Source: Luscinia megarhynchos
Taxonomy: Eukaryota; Chordata; Aves; Passeriformes; Turdidae
Length of the DNA stretch: 64,000 nt
Direction of reading: 5' to 3'
Assembly: GCA_034336665.1 (NCBI GenBank)
Contig: CM067572.1
Span: 5,262,286-5,326,285 of the forward strand
Part shown: piece by piece, positions 11,401-24,080 of the stretch
Numbering within the stretch: the first letter of the stretch is position 1
Layout of the letters: each line of letters starts with the position of its first letter
Position numbers and translations under genes: made by a program
Notes under the pieces: generated by a model
Told to the model about the DNA's origin: nothing
The model's input: only the letters and a program-made list of their open reading frames with translations
Database searches by the model: none

Positions 11401-14400
11401 TAAATATTTGATGGAGAAATGGAGTATTATTTTAAAGGCAGAAGTTGGTTAAACAGCATCAGCAGTTTCAAACTATAGGAGGCAGACAGTGAGCTGCACT
11501 GTTTACAGTGATAATTGTAGGGAGGTGTGAGGTATGACTCCAGAGTAAGATGATGCTGTGTCACTGTGTTCAGACACAACCATCTGCTCCTGCTGCTGGT
11601 TTACCCCATCTTGCTGCACATAACAGTTGAAGTTGTTTTTGGTTTTTTTTTTTTCCCCCATGGGGCTGGTTTGCTATATTTAGCAGTCATCATCTCTCTT
11701 GCCGTGGACTTCAACTTCCAGGTTGTTTTTGTTTCCTGCTGTCCTTCACATTTCTCTTTTCCTTCATGTCCTCACCCACACTTCACTTTCCCCTTTAGTG
11801 CTTAAGAACCCCATTCAGAAACACTTAATCCATCTTTGATATTGATTCAGCTTCCTGTGGTATGTGTGTGTATTAAATATAAGATGGTAGAGTTTTTCTT
11901 CTGGTTCAGTAGGCCCTCTTCAAGCTTTTATGCAACTGGGGGAGATTTTCTGTTTCTTTTTCTCACTGGAGAGTACTGATAATATAAGTAAAGACCAAGG
12001 CAACTGCACCATCTGTTTTACCCTCACATCAATTTAGAAAATCAAATAAATAAATATCAAATAAATATATTTGTGTTTAAAATTGATGGCTGTTCAGTGC
12101 TCAACTGTGCAGTGTTATTATTTTTTTCTCTCCCCACATAGTTCAGTTTTTTAGGCAGGCTGAAGATAACAAATCAGTCATGCAATGCCCATAGAATTAA
12201 CCAGCACCTTGCAGTGAGCCTGGGACCTAGAGATGTGTAAAAAGGCTCTTCTGGATATTTTTGAAAGGGCAAGACCATGAGTAGTTTGCATTCAATAAAG
12301 ATGAGAGATGCACAACTTGTTAGGATGGTGCCCCTGTGCTTCCAGAGGAGCAGGAGAAATCAATGGTTTGGAGTATTTTAGGCTCTGCAGTAAGATTTTT
12401 TTTGGAGTACACTGTTGGCCACGAGACTTGCTGCTCTCTGGGTCTGTTTCTGCTGTTTTCTTTGTCCTTTCCATGTTTTCTCTGCTGCTTCTCCCAGCCC
12501 TCCTTGTCCCAGTCACTGCACTCTGAACTCCATTTCCCCTAAATCAGGTGTGCTGTGGTGAGATTTCTTGTTTGTTGGTGGTGAATTAATGAAATCACAT
12601 TTCAGAAATCTGCAGAAACATCTGCCCCTGGATTGAGAAGTTCAGAATTTCAACCCAGAGGGTCAAAATCTGGCAGTTGGAGGCGGTTGGAGCCAGATCC
12701 ATGCAGTGATAGCTCAGCACTCAAGCCTAGAGACTGAACTGGCTGCCATGGAAGCTGTGTGAGAAAAACTGCTGCTTTATTCCACTCTTTTCCATTCTGT
12801 CTTCTTGCCAGTTCTTCCTTTAGTATCCAGTGTTCAGAACCTGTGGGGTTTTTTTTCATTCTGTTGTTTTTTTCTGGTGAGATTTTGAGCTCAGCTCTTA
12901 TAGTGTGCATTCTTCTGTATCCAGAAGAAAAAATCCAAGAGGATGGAGGAGAAACACCTTTCTGTGGTGGGTTAATTTATGAATTAATAGTAAGGATCGC
13001 TGAACTTTGAGCAGAAGGTGAATCATATGGGAGTTGTATTGGTGCTGCAACTGAAATAGTTTTAAGGTCTGAAGACCTATTTTAAATGAGTGATTTATCT
13101 TTACTCTCCATGCTTATTTCTACCCTTCAAAAGGTGCAAAGAATCCATTATCCTCCTTTGCCACAATGGATAAAGTTATTTCTGAGCTGGAAATAAACAG
13201 GCAATCACCAGAGGTGGAGATACTGTTTCTTCTGGGTGGGTGATTTTCCAGTAATTAACTAATTCAGCCATATGCAGAATACTGTTGTTCTTAAAAGCCT
13301 TCTGAATTTTGTGTGTGCTGGCCAGGTTTTCTGTACATGAACCTTGAAACAAATTTCAAAGCTATCAATTTTCATAGCCACATTTGTCAGTTTGGCAGCA
13401 GTTCATTCTGAGCTTGATGCTAAGCATGATTATTGTAAGTTATTAACCATGCTTACTGTAAATCACCTGAGTCTGCCCAGCTCTGCTGGCAAGGTGGTGT
13501 GAGGCTCAGAGTGGTGCTGGTACATGTATTTATGACATATGCTACTGTTCAGAAATTACCTTTATCTTCAGGTTTTCAAGAAAAAGGATGTAATTTGGTA
13601 GCAAGGATAATTTTAGCAGTATTCCTGTCTTGTGAAGAAAATTACTGAGCATCTGGAGTTCCTAATATTTTATTTTTTATCCTTCAAAAACGAGCTGTTT
13701 CTGTTCTCTGATCCTTAAAAATCAATCCCTCAGCTGAAAAACATGTTGAAATAACAGGTTGCTCTTGGTGTTTAGAGTAATTTTTAGAGGCTGCAGCAGG
13801 CGTCTGGCACCTTTTGCATTTGGTTGCTGCCTGAAAACAAGCCCATCTCCCAGCCCAGCCTCTGCCCCAAAGAGCTTAAATTGAAATTTGATGGCAGTGG
13901 GTGTAGCTGGAGGAGCACAAGTCAAGGTATGATGGCTTGAAATTTAGTAGGCACAAAAAAAAAGAAAAAAGAGAACAACAAAAAAAAAAGGAAGGAGCAG
14001 AAGGTGAGGTAGAAGAGGAGGGAAGCCACCTGTGACCTTCCTGGAGGAAGATGTCGTGGCTCAGGCTGCACAGAGCAGTCCCTGGCCAGGAGCAGCTCCC
14101 ACAGTTTGCTCCTGTGTCTCCAGAAGGTGAAATCACACGTGCAGTGCATCTTAGTGGCCCCTGGAGGTTTCTCTATTGATCTGTGCCTTAATCATGCATA
14201 ATAGACAATCAGAGCTGTCCTGGGCTTTTCAGAGACGCTGTCAGCTGGAGTGGTGAATCACCCTGACCTGCCCTCCAGACACCCCCCTGCTCCTCCTCAC
14301 CCAGCAGAGCCAGCCTTGGCCTTGGGACAGTCACAGGTCATCATTCTGTGGCCTTTCAGCGAGGCAAGATACATCTGCAGTTGGTTAAAGAAATGATTTC

Positions 14401-14589
14401 AGAATAGGATCAGTACAGGTATTAGGGTTGTTTTGTTTTGTTTCTGCAAGCATGAACAAGAACGTTGGTTTTGCATTATTAGCCAGTTCATCTATTCTGC
14501 CCTGCTTTGCTCTCCTTTTGAAGATCATTCTTTTGTAGAATGGCTTAGGATGGGATTTTTGGTTTAGATGCTCAGCTAATCAGGATTTT
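8483..14589. other. Non-coding single-copy DNA
   Basis: No gene is supported in these 6 kb. An AATA/AAAT-rich patch lies at about 12037-12072. A purine-rich tract with two A9 runs and GA-rich sequence covers about 13952-14025. The small frames here do not resemble known proteins. The remainder is CpG-poor sequence of ordinary appearance. Confidence 0.6.
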
Positions 14590-14780
14590 GCAATTCTGAT
14601 GTCGCCTCTATCCCACTTATTGGAACATTGACTTTTAGCAATGCATACTCTTGAATCAATAGGATCTTTATTGATACTTGCTAGTGACATAGCTAAGTGT
14701 GGCAGCAAACTGCAAACATGCATTGCAGTAGTGCAGCGAGTTTACTGAGAAAGCAAGAAAATGAGATTTCAGAATTATTT
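14590..14780. promoter_or_regulatory. Candidate conserved non-coding element
   Basis: The stretch is free of simple repeats, mixed in composition, and rich in short factor-like words (TGCATT, ATTTATTG, AGCAATGCAT). It has no open frame. This texture is typical of vertebrate conserved non-coding DNA, but conservation cannot be seen from one sequence, so the call is weak. Confidence 0.15.
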
Positions 14781-16995
14781 ATTGTTGTTGGACACCATCT
14801 GCAATACTTGTCTACTGGACTACAGGAATTCATAATCACTGCTGTAAAATAAGTGTTTTACCCTTGGCCTTTGAGAGTATTTAACAGCACAGGCTAATAG
14901 AAATTGGTGTAATTGTGTTACTACTGTGTGTAGGTACTCATTGTGCAAACCCATTCTGATTTTGCATTTGACAACATCAGAAGTTAATTGGATTACCAAA
15001 ATAATGCAACAGCAACAATAGCAGAGAACTCAGCTTTTAGCACTAGTGTAAGTTTGTGTGTTTGTATCATCTTATGGCTATTCCCTTTTATTTACCCTCT
15101 CTCTTTTTATTTTTTTTTCTCTAGAAAAGGCATAGTTTAGGCATAGTCGTGACTTTTCCCTGTGTTGGTTCTTTAATAATAAAAAAAAGCAAAAGCTACT
15201 GGGGCGAAAACTCATTTAATTTGCTCAGGAAGAAGGAGAATTGCAGGCTATTTTGGATATTTTGAGTACAATGTTTAATGTTTTATTTATATCTAGCATA
15301 ATAAATATGCTGACCAATAATAAGTCAGCAAAACTCAGTGTAGCTGAACTGTTCCAAATGAATCAGCTCCTATTTTTCCCTCTAACCTTGGACAGATGGC
15401 AGGCTGCTGGTGCTGTGGCTGACCAGGTGGGTACCCCTAAGCCAGGATTATCCAAGGAGGATGAAGATGCCAGTGGGCTGAGGCTGAGAAGCCCAGAGAC
15501 CTCTCTGGGCAGGGGTGGACCTGGGATGTAGGTGCCACATCCATGGCATGTCCTAGCCATGAAATTCCAGGCAGAATCAGTTCTTGCACCTTCTGTCCTG
15601 GTGAATCCACAGCATTGAGTGCTCCTGGCCCTGGGCAGTGAGGAGGAGGAGGGTCAGCCCTGGTGAGGCTGTGTCTCAGGAGGGGAAGAAGAGGCTCCTC
15701 TCCCTTGGTGAAAACATGGCATGACTTAGCTGTGGTGTCTCCTGAAGGGTGGGATGAGGGAGCACAACTTAGGGCTGGGCAGGAATACCCAACAAAATTC
15801 AGGATAATGAATTATGAATTATTACAGCTGCCTTGAGTGCAGTGTGGTTTCATTAGCACCCAGCTCTGGGCTGCTGCTGTGTGTGACCTGCCTGGAGGAG
15901 CTCGTTGGTTATTGTTGGTGCATCTCTGCACCCTAAAACATTTTACTGGATGAAAATGTACCCAGACTGTCTCCATGCTCTGTGTTGGCACAGGGACTGA
16001 ATTTCTTTGTCCTGGCCTCACACACCCTCTGTGATTCCCTGGGCACTGGAGGAGGTTTTAAACTTGCTGAGTGCTCAAAGTCACCTTTTCCTATGGAAAG
16101 ACTCTCAGTTCTCCCATCCCAGCCAGGGCAGAACTGGAGGATGGAGGCTGAAGATTCCACAGTGATGAGCACATTTCACACAGCAGCTCAGCCTTTGCTG
16201 ATGGGCCAAGGATTGTTTTAATTTTTGAAATTTTGCTGGCTGTGTGCTGGAGCAAGATAGAGATGTGCAGTTGAGTTTTTTTTCCTTACTTAAAAAAGAA
16301 AAAAACCTTGGGCCCCACAGTGTTTCTGTTGAAATAAAATATATGTATATAATTTCCAATTTATGAAGTCTGCAGATATAAGGAATTTAATAAAAATGCT
16401 GGCAGATGATTATCTATACTCATGCTATATAAACCTGCTTTTGGTGAGGTCTAGATCACAGAAGTAGCAAAATACAAAATATTAGATTAAAATAAGTTAC
16501 AAAGTCTGGAAATTGACTTTTTGCTACTTTTTTATGATTTAATCTATTTATATAGAGAGACATACCTTCTTTTCCAACTGGGATGAATCTTGATGAGAAT
16601 ACAAGCAAAAAATAAAATGTGTAGTATCTATATTTTTTTAAAAATTTATGCTGAGGGAGAAAACACAAACCCTTTTGAAGATGAACCTGTTGTCTTTGTT
16701 TTCCCACTGAGAAATCTGCATTCCCTCTCATTTGCTTTATTTCTTGTGTCTCAATTCCCTGAGCATGTGAACCTTCCTTTTCCTTAAAGGAGAGAAGCTT
16801 AAAGATGAAATGTGTTGTGTGTGCCCACTAAACCTGATAAACTGACACTCCTTTCCTGATATAATTTCAGAGGGCATAAGGGACATTTTCCCAAACCTGT
16901 TAAAATCACAGAAGTTCTGCAGACTTTAGTGCCTTTTGGACCAGGCTGAAAGTGAAATGTGTCTCTGAGTATATCACAAGTTATTTTGTTCTCCT
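14781..16995. other. Non-coding DNA with acceptor-like tract and GC-richer patch
   Basis: No gene is supported. A pyrimidine-rich stretch at about 15083-15124 ends in CTCTAG and resembles a splice acceptor. A GC-richer patch covers about 15380-15720. Neither leads to a recognisable exon. Confidence 0.5.
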
Positions 16996-17292
16996 GCAGA
17001 GTGTTTCCTTCCCTTGGTCATCTTGTGTGATGCACTTGCTGCTTTGCACACTGCAGTGAGGCTTTACTCAGTCTGTGGTGGTCTCAGCCAGCAGATACTT
17101 CTTTTATCTCGGTATCAAAGAGCAGAATGTGGCTTTAACATTGACAAGCAGCACTTGGAGACAATGGCTGACCTTTTGAAAGTGATGAAAAGGAGACCCC
17201 GGGGAATCCCATTAGGAGCAGGGAAGGTAGATAACAGCTCCTTCCACCCAACAAAGGTACAACATTCTGCTTATTCTTGGGGGACTTTGTAA
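16996..17292 (+). other. Open frame after an acceptor-like site, possible exon
   Basis: The sequence CTCCTGCAG at 16991-16999 resembles a splice acceptor, and one frame stays open for about 98 codons to a stop at 17290-17292. Its middle part contains FNIDKQHLETMADLLKVMKR, which is hydrophilic and helix-like. A weak donor (AAG then GTAGAT) lies near 17227. I do not recognise the protein. The frame could be an unrecognised exon or chance; its codon use looks more gene-like than most frames here, but that is a subjective impression. Confidence 0.15.
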
Positions 17293-20200
17293 CTGGAGCT
17301 GGTGTCTTTGCCCTTTTCTTTCAGTTCAGAGCAGCCATCTGTGTCCTTTAATTTGAGTGGTAGATATTCAGTTATTTTCATCTGAATATATAAAGGCAGA
17401 CTGTTGGAGTTCTCATCTCAAAGACAAAGCAAAAGGCCAGCAAAAGCTCCCAGTTTCTGCTCCTGTAGTGGCTCTTCTTTCCTCCAGCCCTGCATGCAGA
17501 GGTGCAGAGTGGGTGCCACAGTTGGCACCAGGGTTGGTGGTGGCACTGACACTTCTCCTTGATGCCCAGCTGTCCCCTGGCTCTCCTCAGAGCAGTGGAT
17601 CCATCAAACTGCACGTGCTGCTGAGATCTCATTGCACCTATTCATTTTTCTGATGCATGTAATACAAATATATCCCACTCTACCCCAATATATGGTGTGA
17701 GAACTGCTATGTCTAGATGCTTTCTGGAAGGTTTGGATGAATGAAATAGGAAGAGGGAGATTAGCTGGGTTGTTTTAACAGTGTTATTCCTTCATAGAAG
17801 CATTTAATCATATTTTCCTCAGTGTTTGTTTCTGTTTTAATTGGCCAGAATTTCCTGACTGTGAGATGGTGGGATCCTTCTACGTGCTTCCTTCTTTTCC
17901 AGCTCAATCTAGCATATGCTTAGGTCTTTTAAATTAATTTCCAAATGATAAAATAAAAAACAATACACATGTATTTTTTAGATAAGAGCTAGCCATTTTC
18001 AGTAGCAGGACTGGAGATTTGTTGTATTTATTTTGTCTGATTAAAAAAAAGTGAGTTATGGGAGACCTTATGGAAGTTACAACAACAAAATAATTTCTCT
18101 GTCATTCCATGGCTCGAGAACTTGATGGTGATCATAATACTCACTTGTTCTATTTACTCAGTTCCTGATTTCAGAGCTTACAGATGGGGCAATTGGAAAT
18201 TTTGGATTAGAGTTTTATAAATATTATTGAAGCTTCCCCTAACTTTCAGTGTTCTAGTAAATAAAACTGTGAAAGCACAAGGGAAGGAGAATCCTTTCTG
18301 TATTAACTGCTGGATCTGATTGCAAGTCAGAGATCTTGCTGTAAATCTTTAATAAAGTACCAAGAATTAGAGCAGTGATAAAATAGCATTATTTAGGTAG
18401 CATTTCAGTTACTTCAAATATTAATATAATAAATAATATTGTCTATAAAGAAATACATATAATGAATTATATAAAATATTAATTAAAATAGTAACAAAAC
18501 GGCATTTTCTTAGGTTTGAGGGTGTTAATTTCAAATTATTGAAGTGTAGCAGGTCATAAAGTTGGTACTTTTTTTCCTTCACCAAGATGTGAAGACAGAA
18601 AGTTATCTTTTTTGCAGTAATTTCAGGTTCTGTGTCCAGACTTGTGATTGGAAAAGTCTTCTTTTCAAAGGCTGGAAAATGTTGCAGGAAAATTATGGTT
18701 TCCTTTAAATTCTTCTTTTCATCATCCAGTGTAACGGGTGCATATTATTGCCAACACGGGATTGTGCAGAAATTGAAAAGATAAATTTGGATGGAAGGTT
18801 TTTTTCTGAAATACTTTCCTTCATTGAGAGAGTGGGAGAAATCTGTGGTAGTTATCAAAATTTACTGCAATCATGTTTCTGTGTTTTATGTGTCTCAAAA
18901 GCAGAAAAGTAAATGAAAGGAGTCAAAAAGGATCTTTCAAAACTGTTGAAAATCTTTGCTCTCAGTGATGCCTTGGCTATTGTTTTAATTTGCTGTAGTT
19001 CTATGGTGGAACATAACAGTGGGTGAGTAATTTACAAGAGCAACAAAGCCATCCCATTACTTCTTGGAAATAACAGAAATGAGCTTTTATTCTTAGACAA
19101 AAGACAGTTTAATTGCAGTCAGCTCTCCTGCAAAACAGTAAAAAAAAAAGTCAATCCAAGAAAAAATCGTTTTTTTCTGGGGTCTTAAAGTGGAACGTAG
19201 CTCTGTGTCCCTTACCTGAAGCTGGATGTGCAAATTGCTCTTTTAATGGAGATGCTTTGAATGCTGATCCTAATAACAGGAAATATGGGGGAGAAGCTTC
19301 TACCTGCCTGATCTTCTTGATTTGTGAACTGTCTGCTTCTACAAAGGCTGGGATGGCTGCACAGCTGGCTTGGCTTCATATTTTAGGCCACTGAAGGTGT
19401 TCTCTTGGCAGGGATGAGACTTCCAGAAATCATAGCTGTTGTTGTACTCCCTGGAGGGATTTCACATCAAGAGCACCTCCCTGGCCACATGGACGTGCCT
19501 GCTCAGAGCAGGAGGACAGCAAGAAAGAGACACCTGGTGCTGAGGTGTTTGAAAAGTGACTGTCACCAGCTGGAGCCTTGCTGATCCTGGGGATGTGCAT
19601 TCCTGGAAAGCAGCTGAAGGGCATCCTGACTGCTGCCAAGAAGTAGCAGCTGCCTTTAAACTTTGCCCTAAACCTTCTGCTTGAGTGCACTCTGTGTCTG
19701 TGTAATATTTAATTGGCAGGGTGGACTGCTGACTGGCTGAAATATTAAATGGCTTGAGATGCCAAGGCAGAAATGAAAAAAATTTAAAAATTTTTTTAAA
19801 AAAAAAGCTTATTTGGTTGCTCTGGTACTCTCAAGCATTCAGTTCTGCATCACTGAGACTGACAGCTCTTGTTTTGGGCTCTCCTTCCCAAAGGTTGCTC
19901 TCCTTCCTTCGAGGGCAGAGAAGAGAGAGATGTTCACTGCAGGGGTGGGTAAACTGGCCATGTTTTGGTGAAATGCTGGTCACAAGGGTTTACTAGAGCA
20001 GAAATCTTCAGTCTTGGGACAGCAAATGATGACATTAGTTGGAATTAGTTCCTGTTCTGTGAAGTGCCTTGGACTTTGTCTCCCTGCAGGAGGCAGAGCT
20101 CTGCCTCTGACAGTGGGCACTTTGCACCTGGAAGGCTTGCAACTTAAAAATGCTCCCATTTCCTGGGAATTCAGGGAACTGCATTTGGGAGTTTACCTCT

Positions 20201-23200
20201 CTAAAGACCAGAGAATAAAAGCCTCTAACTGTGCTGCTTGGCTCTCTCCCTTATCTCTGGTGTGCCTGAGTCCTGCAGAGCCTGACCATGTACCCAGACC
20301 TGTTGTGTGTTGCAGCTACTCCGAGGTTACTCACAGTGATTTCTTCCACATGTGTGGATACCTTGGTCTCTCCTCTACAGGGGTTGGTTTGACAGACCAC
20401 TCTAACCCCTCTTTCTATCTGTCAGCCTTTCAAGGGAAACTCCTTTGGTTTCCCCATATGACTCGTGAGATGCTCTGGTTTCTGTGTCAATACTGTCAAT
20501 AGGACAGGGGGTGTAAATAAGATGGTGAGAATAGGAGCAGTTTCTGTGGAGTGTGTCCTTAAGAATCAGCAGACCTACTGATACCTCAAGTGCCATTAAT
20601 TCTTGATTGGGGCATGCCCAGCTTGTCAGAGGAGCCATCTGCCACCTCATTCTGTGTGTGTTCCTTTATTTATTTTTTAGTAAGGTGAGTCCTGACACCT
20701 CACATGGAACTGTAAGGGGAATGATGTTTTTTATTCAGCTTCCTGCAGAAGATCTTACAGAAAAACGATGGTTTAACTTCTCTTGTTGATTATTTCTCCT
20801 GATACTCCCCATCATGTTGTATTGTCTTTTATATTGTGTTCACTGACTGGTTCCTGACTAATATGTCTTGATATTTGTTACTCAGAGTGACATACAAAGA
20901 AGCTGTCATCACCAGCTGTGCAGAAGACATCTGAGAAAACCCACACTAAGTACTAAGGAGGAAATGAAAATGTCTTTTCTGCCCTGCTGAATTTGACTTT
21001 TGGTACTGTTTTTTTGCCATCTTTCTCACTTGGCTCAGTGTTTTGGCTACTCTGAAAGAGAAACACTTTGCTGGCTGCCTCTTGCATGATCTCCAGGTGC
21101 AGGGGCCAATGCCTAGTTTCCTAAAGTGCAGAAATAAGTCAGCTGGTTACATTTCTGATGCCTTTTTGAAACCTGTAATCTTCAGGCTCTTGTCAGGTTC
21201 AAGGCATATCAGGATAGGTTATGTCTGTGTCTGAATGGTTTAGATTGGAAAATAAATGTTCAGCCCTGATCACAAATAATTTACTGTTCTCTTAAGAGGG
21301 GAGAATAGGAAGTAAGCTATTAACATAAAAAAATTTTACTGCAATTTCCTTCTGCATAAGCTTAAATTCTGTGTAGAGAGGTTGTCAATTAGTGTGCAGA
21401 TTTTTTTAATTGGCTATAATAAAAAGCTAATTGGTGTTTTGCTTAAAGAGTGAATTAAGAAAGTGTTGCTATAGAAACTTTACATGTGTATAGTGCTGCT
21501 CTACATAACAGTAGATATAATAGTCTAATGACCTTTCTGAGCCAGCTGTAAAGTCAAAGAAAATGTGTTAAATTCAGGCTGGCTACAGAGATCATTAAGG
21601 AGTTTGTGACTTCACCCTTTTCATTGCCAGAAAGTGTCTCTGGCATTGTCTCATGGAATGTTTCTCTTGACTCATGTCAAACCACATAACAAATGCTGGT
21701 CTCAAAAGACCTGAACTTTTGTAAAATCTGAGTGCTCCAATTGTTAATGTGTAAACTGATCTGTAATCTGTCAAGCATAAAATGTACTGCTGGGAAAAAT
21801 TCATTTTCATAATCTGAGAAAATGTGATGATGGATGGAAAGTGGCAACATCTAATCCAAGAGCTGTTGTACCCTTGTATCCCTCCCTCCTCTCTCTGCCC
21901 TCTCTACCCACTGAATTCTGAGCCTCGTGAAACATAGGAATTAAATTTTAGGTGAAATGGGATTTCTGCTCTAATTTGCAATATTCTCTCCTAGCAAGAA
22001 ATTCTTATCTTCTCAAATATAAACTTTGTTGAAGAGAGAATGATTTCTTCAAGATTTGTGTACAGGAATTTTTTTTCCTCAGGCTTCCCCTGCTGAAATT
22101 ACTTCAGAGTCATTATCTATATCTTCATAAAAGATACAAACAAATTGTTTTGCTCCTTTTTATCTGTGTATCTAGAAGGTGTAGGGGTGTGAGAGCTTGC
22201 AGTTATTAGTCATGGTGACAGAAAAAACTTCAAGTATTCTGCATGTCCAAAGGTGAGAGACAGGACAGAACTATAATCTGTCAATGTTCTGTGGAATCAT
22301 TCACTGTGGTTTTTTTTTCCCCCCGCCACTGATTTTCAACTAAATAAACAAAACAACCCCTATTCTGTGTCTGCTGAATTTGGGTTCACTTGTTCTTCAC
22401 ACTGGTAATTGACTGATTAGTGTATGATTTGACTTTTTTTTTCCTCTTCCCTTCTTTTCCTCTCCAGTAGATGCTTAAAAAAAAAAGAGAAATCTTCTAA
22501 GTGGATGAATTTAGGAGAATCTCTCAGAATTCAGTGGTATTATACAGACAGCTCTTTTTCTGTACCTCTGGGTCAGGACTGAGTAGTGTCATAACTTAGC
22601 AGCTATTCTTCCCTTGATACACATATGTAAGCCCTATTAGTGTTAATGCCTTTTTGAAATGCTTCCCTCATATATTCAATATCTACTACTGTGTCCAAAC
22701 TCTGAAGTCTTATGAGTTGCATGGCATGTGGCTGTCTCTAGAGCTTAATAGAAAGGTTGGATTTAATCTCATAGTTCATCTTTTGAGCAGTAAAACTGTA
22801 AGAAAGATAAAATGTTGTAACGTGAAGCTTTTATCTGAGACCTGTGAGCAAATAAGTTTTTTTCCTGGTCCAGAGAAAAAACTGGTGTTTTTTGGTGTTT
22901 TTTTCAACTTCCTTTTGTCTTGTCCAGTCAGACCATGAATGTAACATGTGCTTACAGGGGCTGTATAGTCTAGAGGTGATGTTTTGCAGAAGAGTAGTAC
23001 AATATTGTATTTATGAGTGTCAAGAAAATGTGATTTTTGGAACCCAGTAAATCCATCCTTCAGTTCAAATTTTTGCTGCATTACTGCAGTTCATCTTCAA
23101 CTGTCTTTGTGAAGAGGGGACTGGTTTTTTTGAAGGGGAAAACATGAATTTTCTTTAGGACTGGGATTATTCTCTTAATTTTACTTATCTGTACAAAGCT

Positions 23201-23396
23201 TTGAGCATCCCAGTCTAACATTGCTATTCCTGCTTTAACTGTAAAATCAGTAAAATTTATATTAAAGCCAAGTATCTGGGAGGTGGAAGTCCTGCTGGTT
23301 CTGTTACTTGTTTATTTGGTGTAGTGCTGGTTGTGGTCCTACAGAATGGAGTAATGGAGGAGCTGGGTGGGTTCTGCATTCTGGACATTGAAAAGA
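17293..23396. other. Non-coding single-copy DNA
   Basis: No gene is supported. A very AT-rich block lies at about 18415-18495. The longest frame of the window, about 162 codons ending at 20502, starts at TTG, matches no family I know and has no splice context. A strong pyrimidine tract at 22434-22464 ends in CAG at 22467, but the downstream sequence is A-rich with stops. Confidence 0.55.
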
Positions 23397-23502
23397 AATC
23401 ACAGAATCAATGAGGTTGGAGAAAACCTCTGAGGTCCAACATCCCTGAGTGACCCAGACCATGACACTGAGTGCCAAAGTCTTTCCTTAAACAGTCACGG
23501 TG
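23397..23502 (-). mobile_element. CR1 LINE 3' end, old copy
   Basis: On the plus strand it reads AATCACAGAATCAATGAGG, TTGGAGAAAACCTCTGAGG, TCCAACATC, then ACACTGAGTGCCAAAGTC. This follows the reverse complement of a CR1 subfamily tail (AATCATTAAGGTTGGAAAAG, then ACCTCTAGGATCATC, then CCCTAAGTGCCA) with a contraction in the middle. The element therefore points to the minus strand. Only about 105 bp remain. Confidence 0.75.
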
Positions 23503-24034
23503 CATTTCTCTCTTTTATTTTTTTTAAATTACTTCTTAACTGATATGGTTGTGTTTACAGAAAGTTACAACAAAACTTGGTTGCTATTGGTCCTTTCCCC
23601 CATTTATTTTGTAATTTATGGAGTGCAGAAATGGAAGCTTATTAGTGGAGCAATCTGTGGAATCTTTATAATAAGTCTTGATTACGACTGAACTTCAGTG
23701 CTATGCAGAGAGACTTTAAATATGTACTGAACTACCTTGTGCTTGAGGAATGCACACATTGACAGCTGAAATTCATTAAAGGAGGAGGGAGATTTGTATG
23801 GGTGATAATGAGGTTGCTACTGGGAAACAGGTGAGAAATTGAAATGATCATAATACCAGTGTTGTTTATTTTTTGTAATAAGAGCATTTCCTGTTACTGA
23901 TGAATAACAAAGGTAACTGTTTATTGTCCAGTGTTTTGTAATGTAGCAGAAGTGCCACCACAAATTCCCTGCTGAGGAGTCAGCTGCTTCATGAAACAGA
24001 CATTGCTGGATACAAGGACACTGATTTTAACATT
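23503..24034. other. Non-coding DNA, nothing notable
   Basis: The stretch is AT-rich with a T8 run near 23518. It contains one 63-codon frame of hydrophobic character that resembles no known family. I see no repeat or regulatory structure. Confidence 0.5.
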
Positions 24035-24080
24035 TTAGGCAGATATTTTGTTACTCTAAGTGAGAAAAATATCTGCCTAA
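24035..24080. repeat. Perfect 15-bp inverted repeat hairpin
   Basis: TTAGGCAGATATTTT at 24035-24049 is the exact reverse complement of 24066-24080. The 16-nt loop contains a further 3-bp CTC/GAG match (54-56 with 62-64). The flanks show no TA or longer target duplication, so it does not look like a complete small transposon. It could form a cruciform, or a short hairpin if transcribed. Confidence 0.85.

Noticed and set aside
20014..20502. Longest frame in the window (162 codons, plus strand)
   Set aside because: It starts at TTG, has no recognisable domain or splice context, and its composition resembles the surrounding non-coding DNA.
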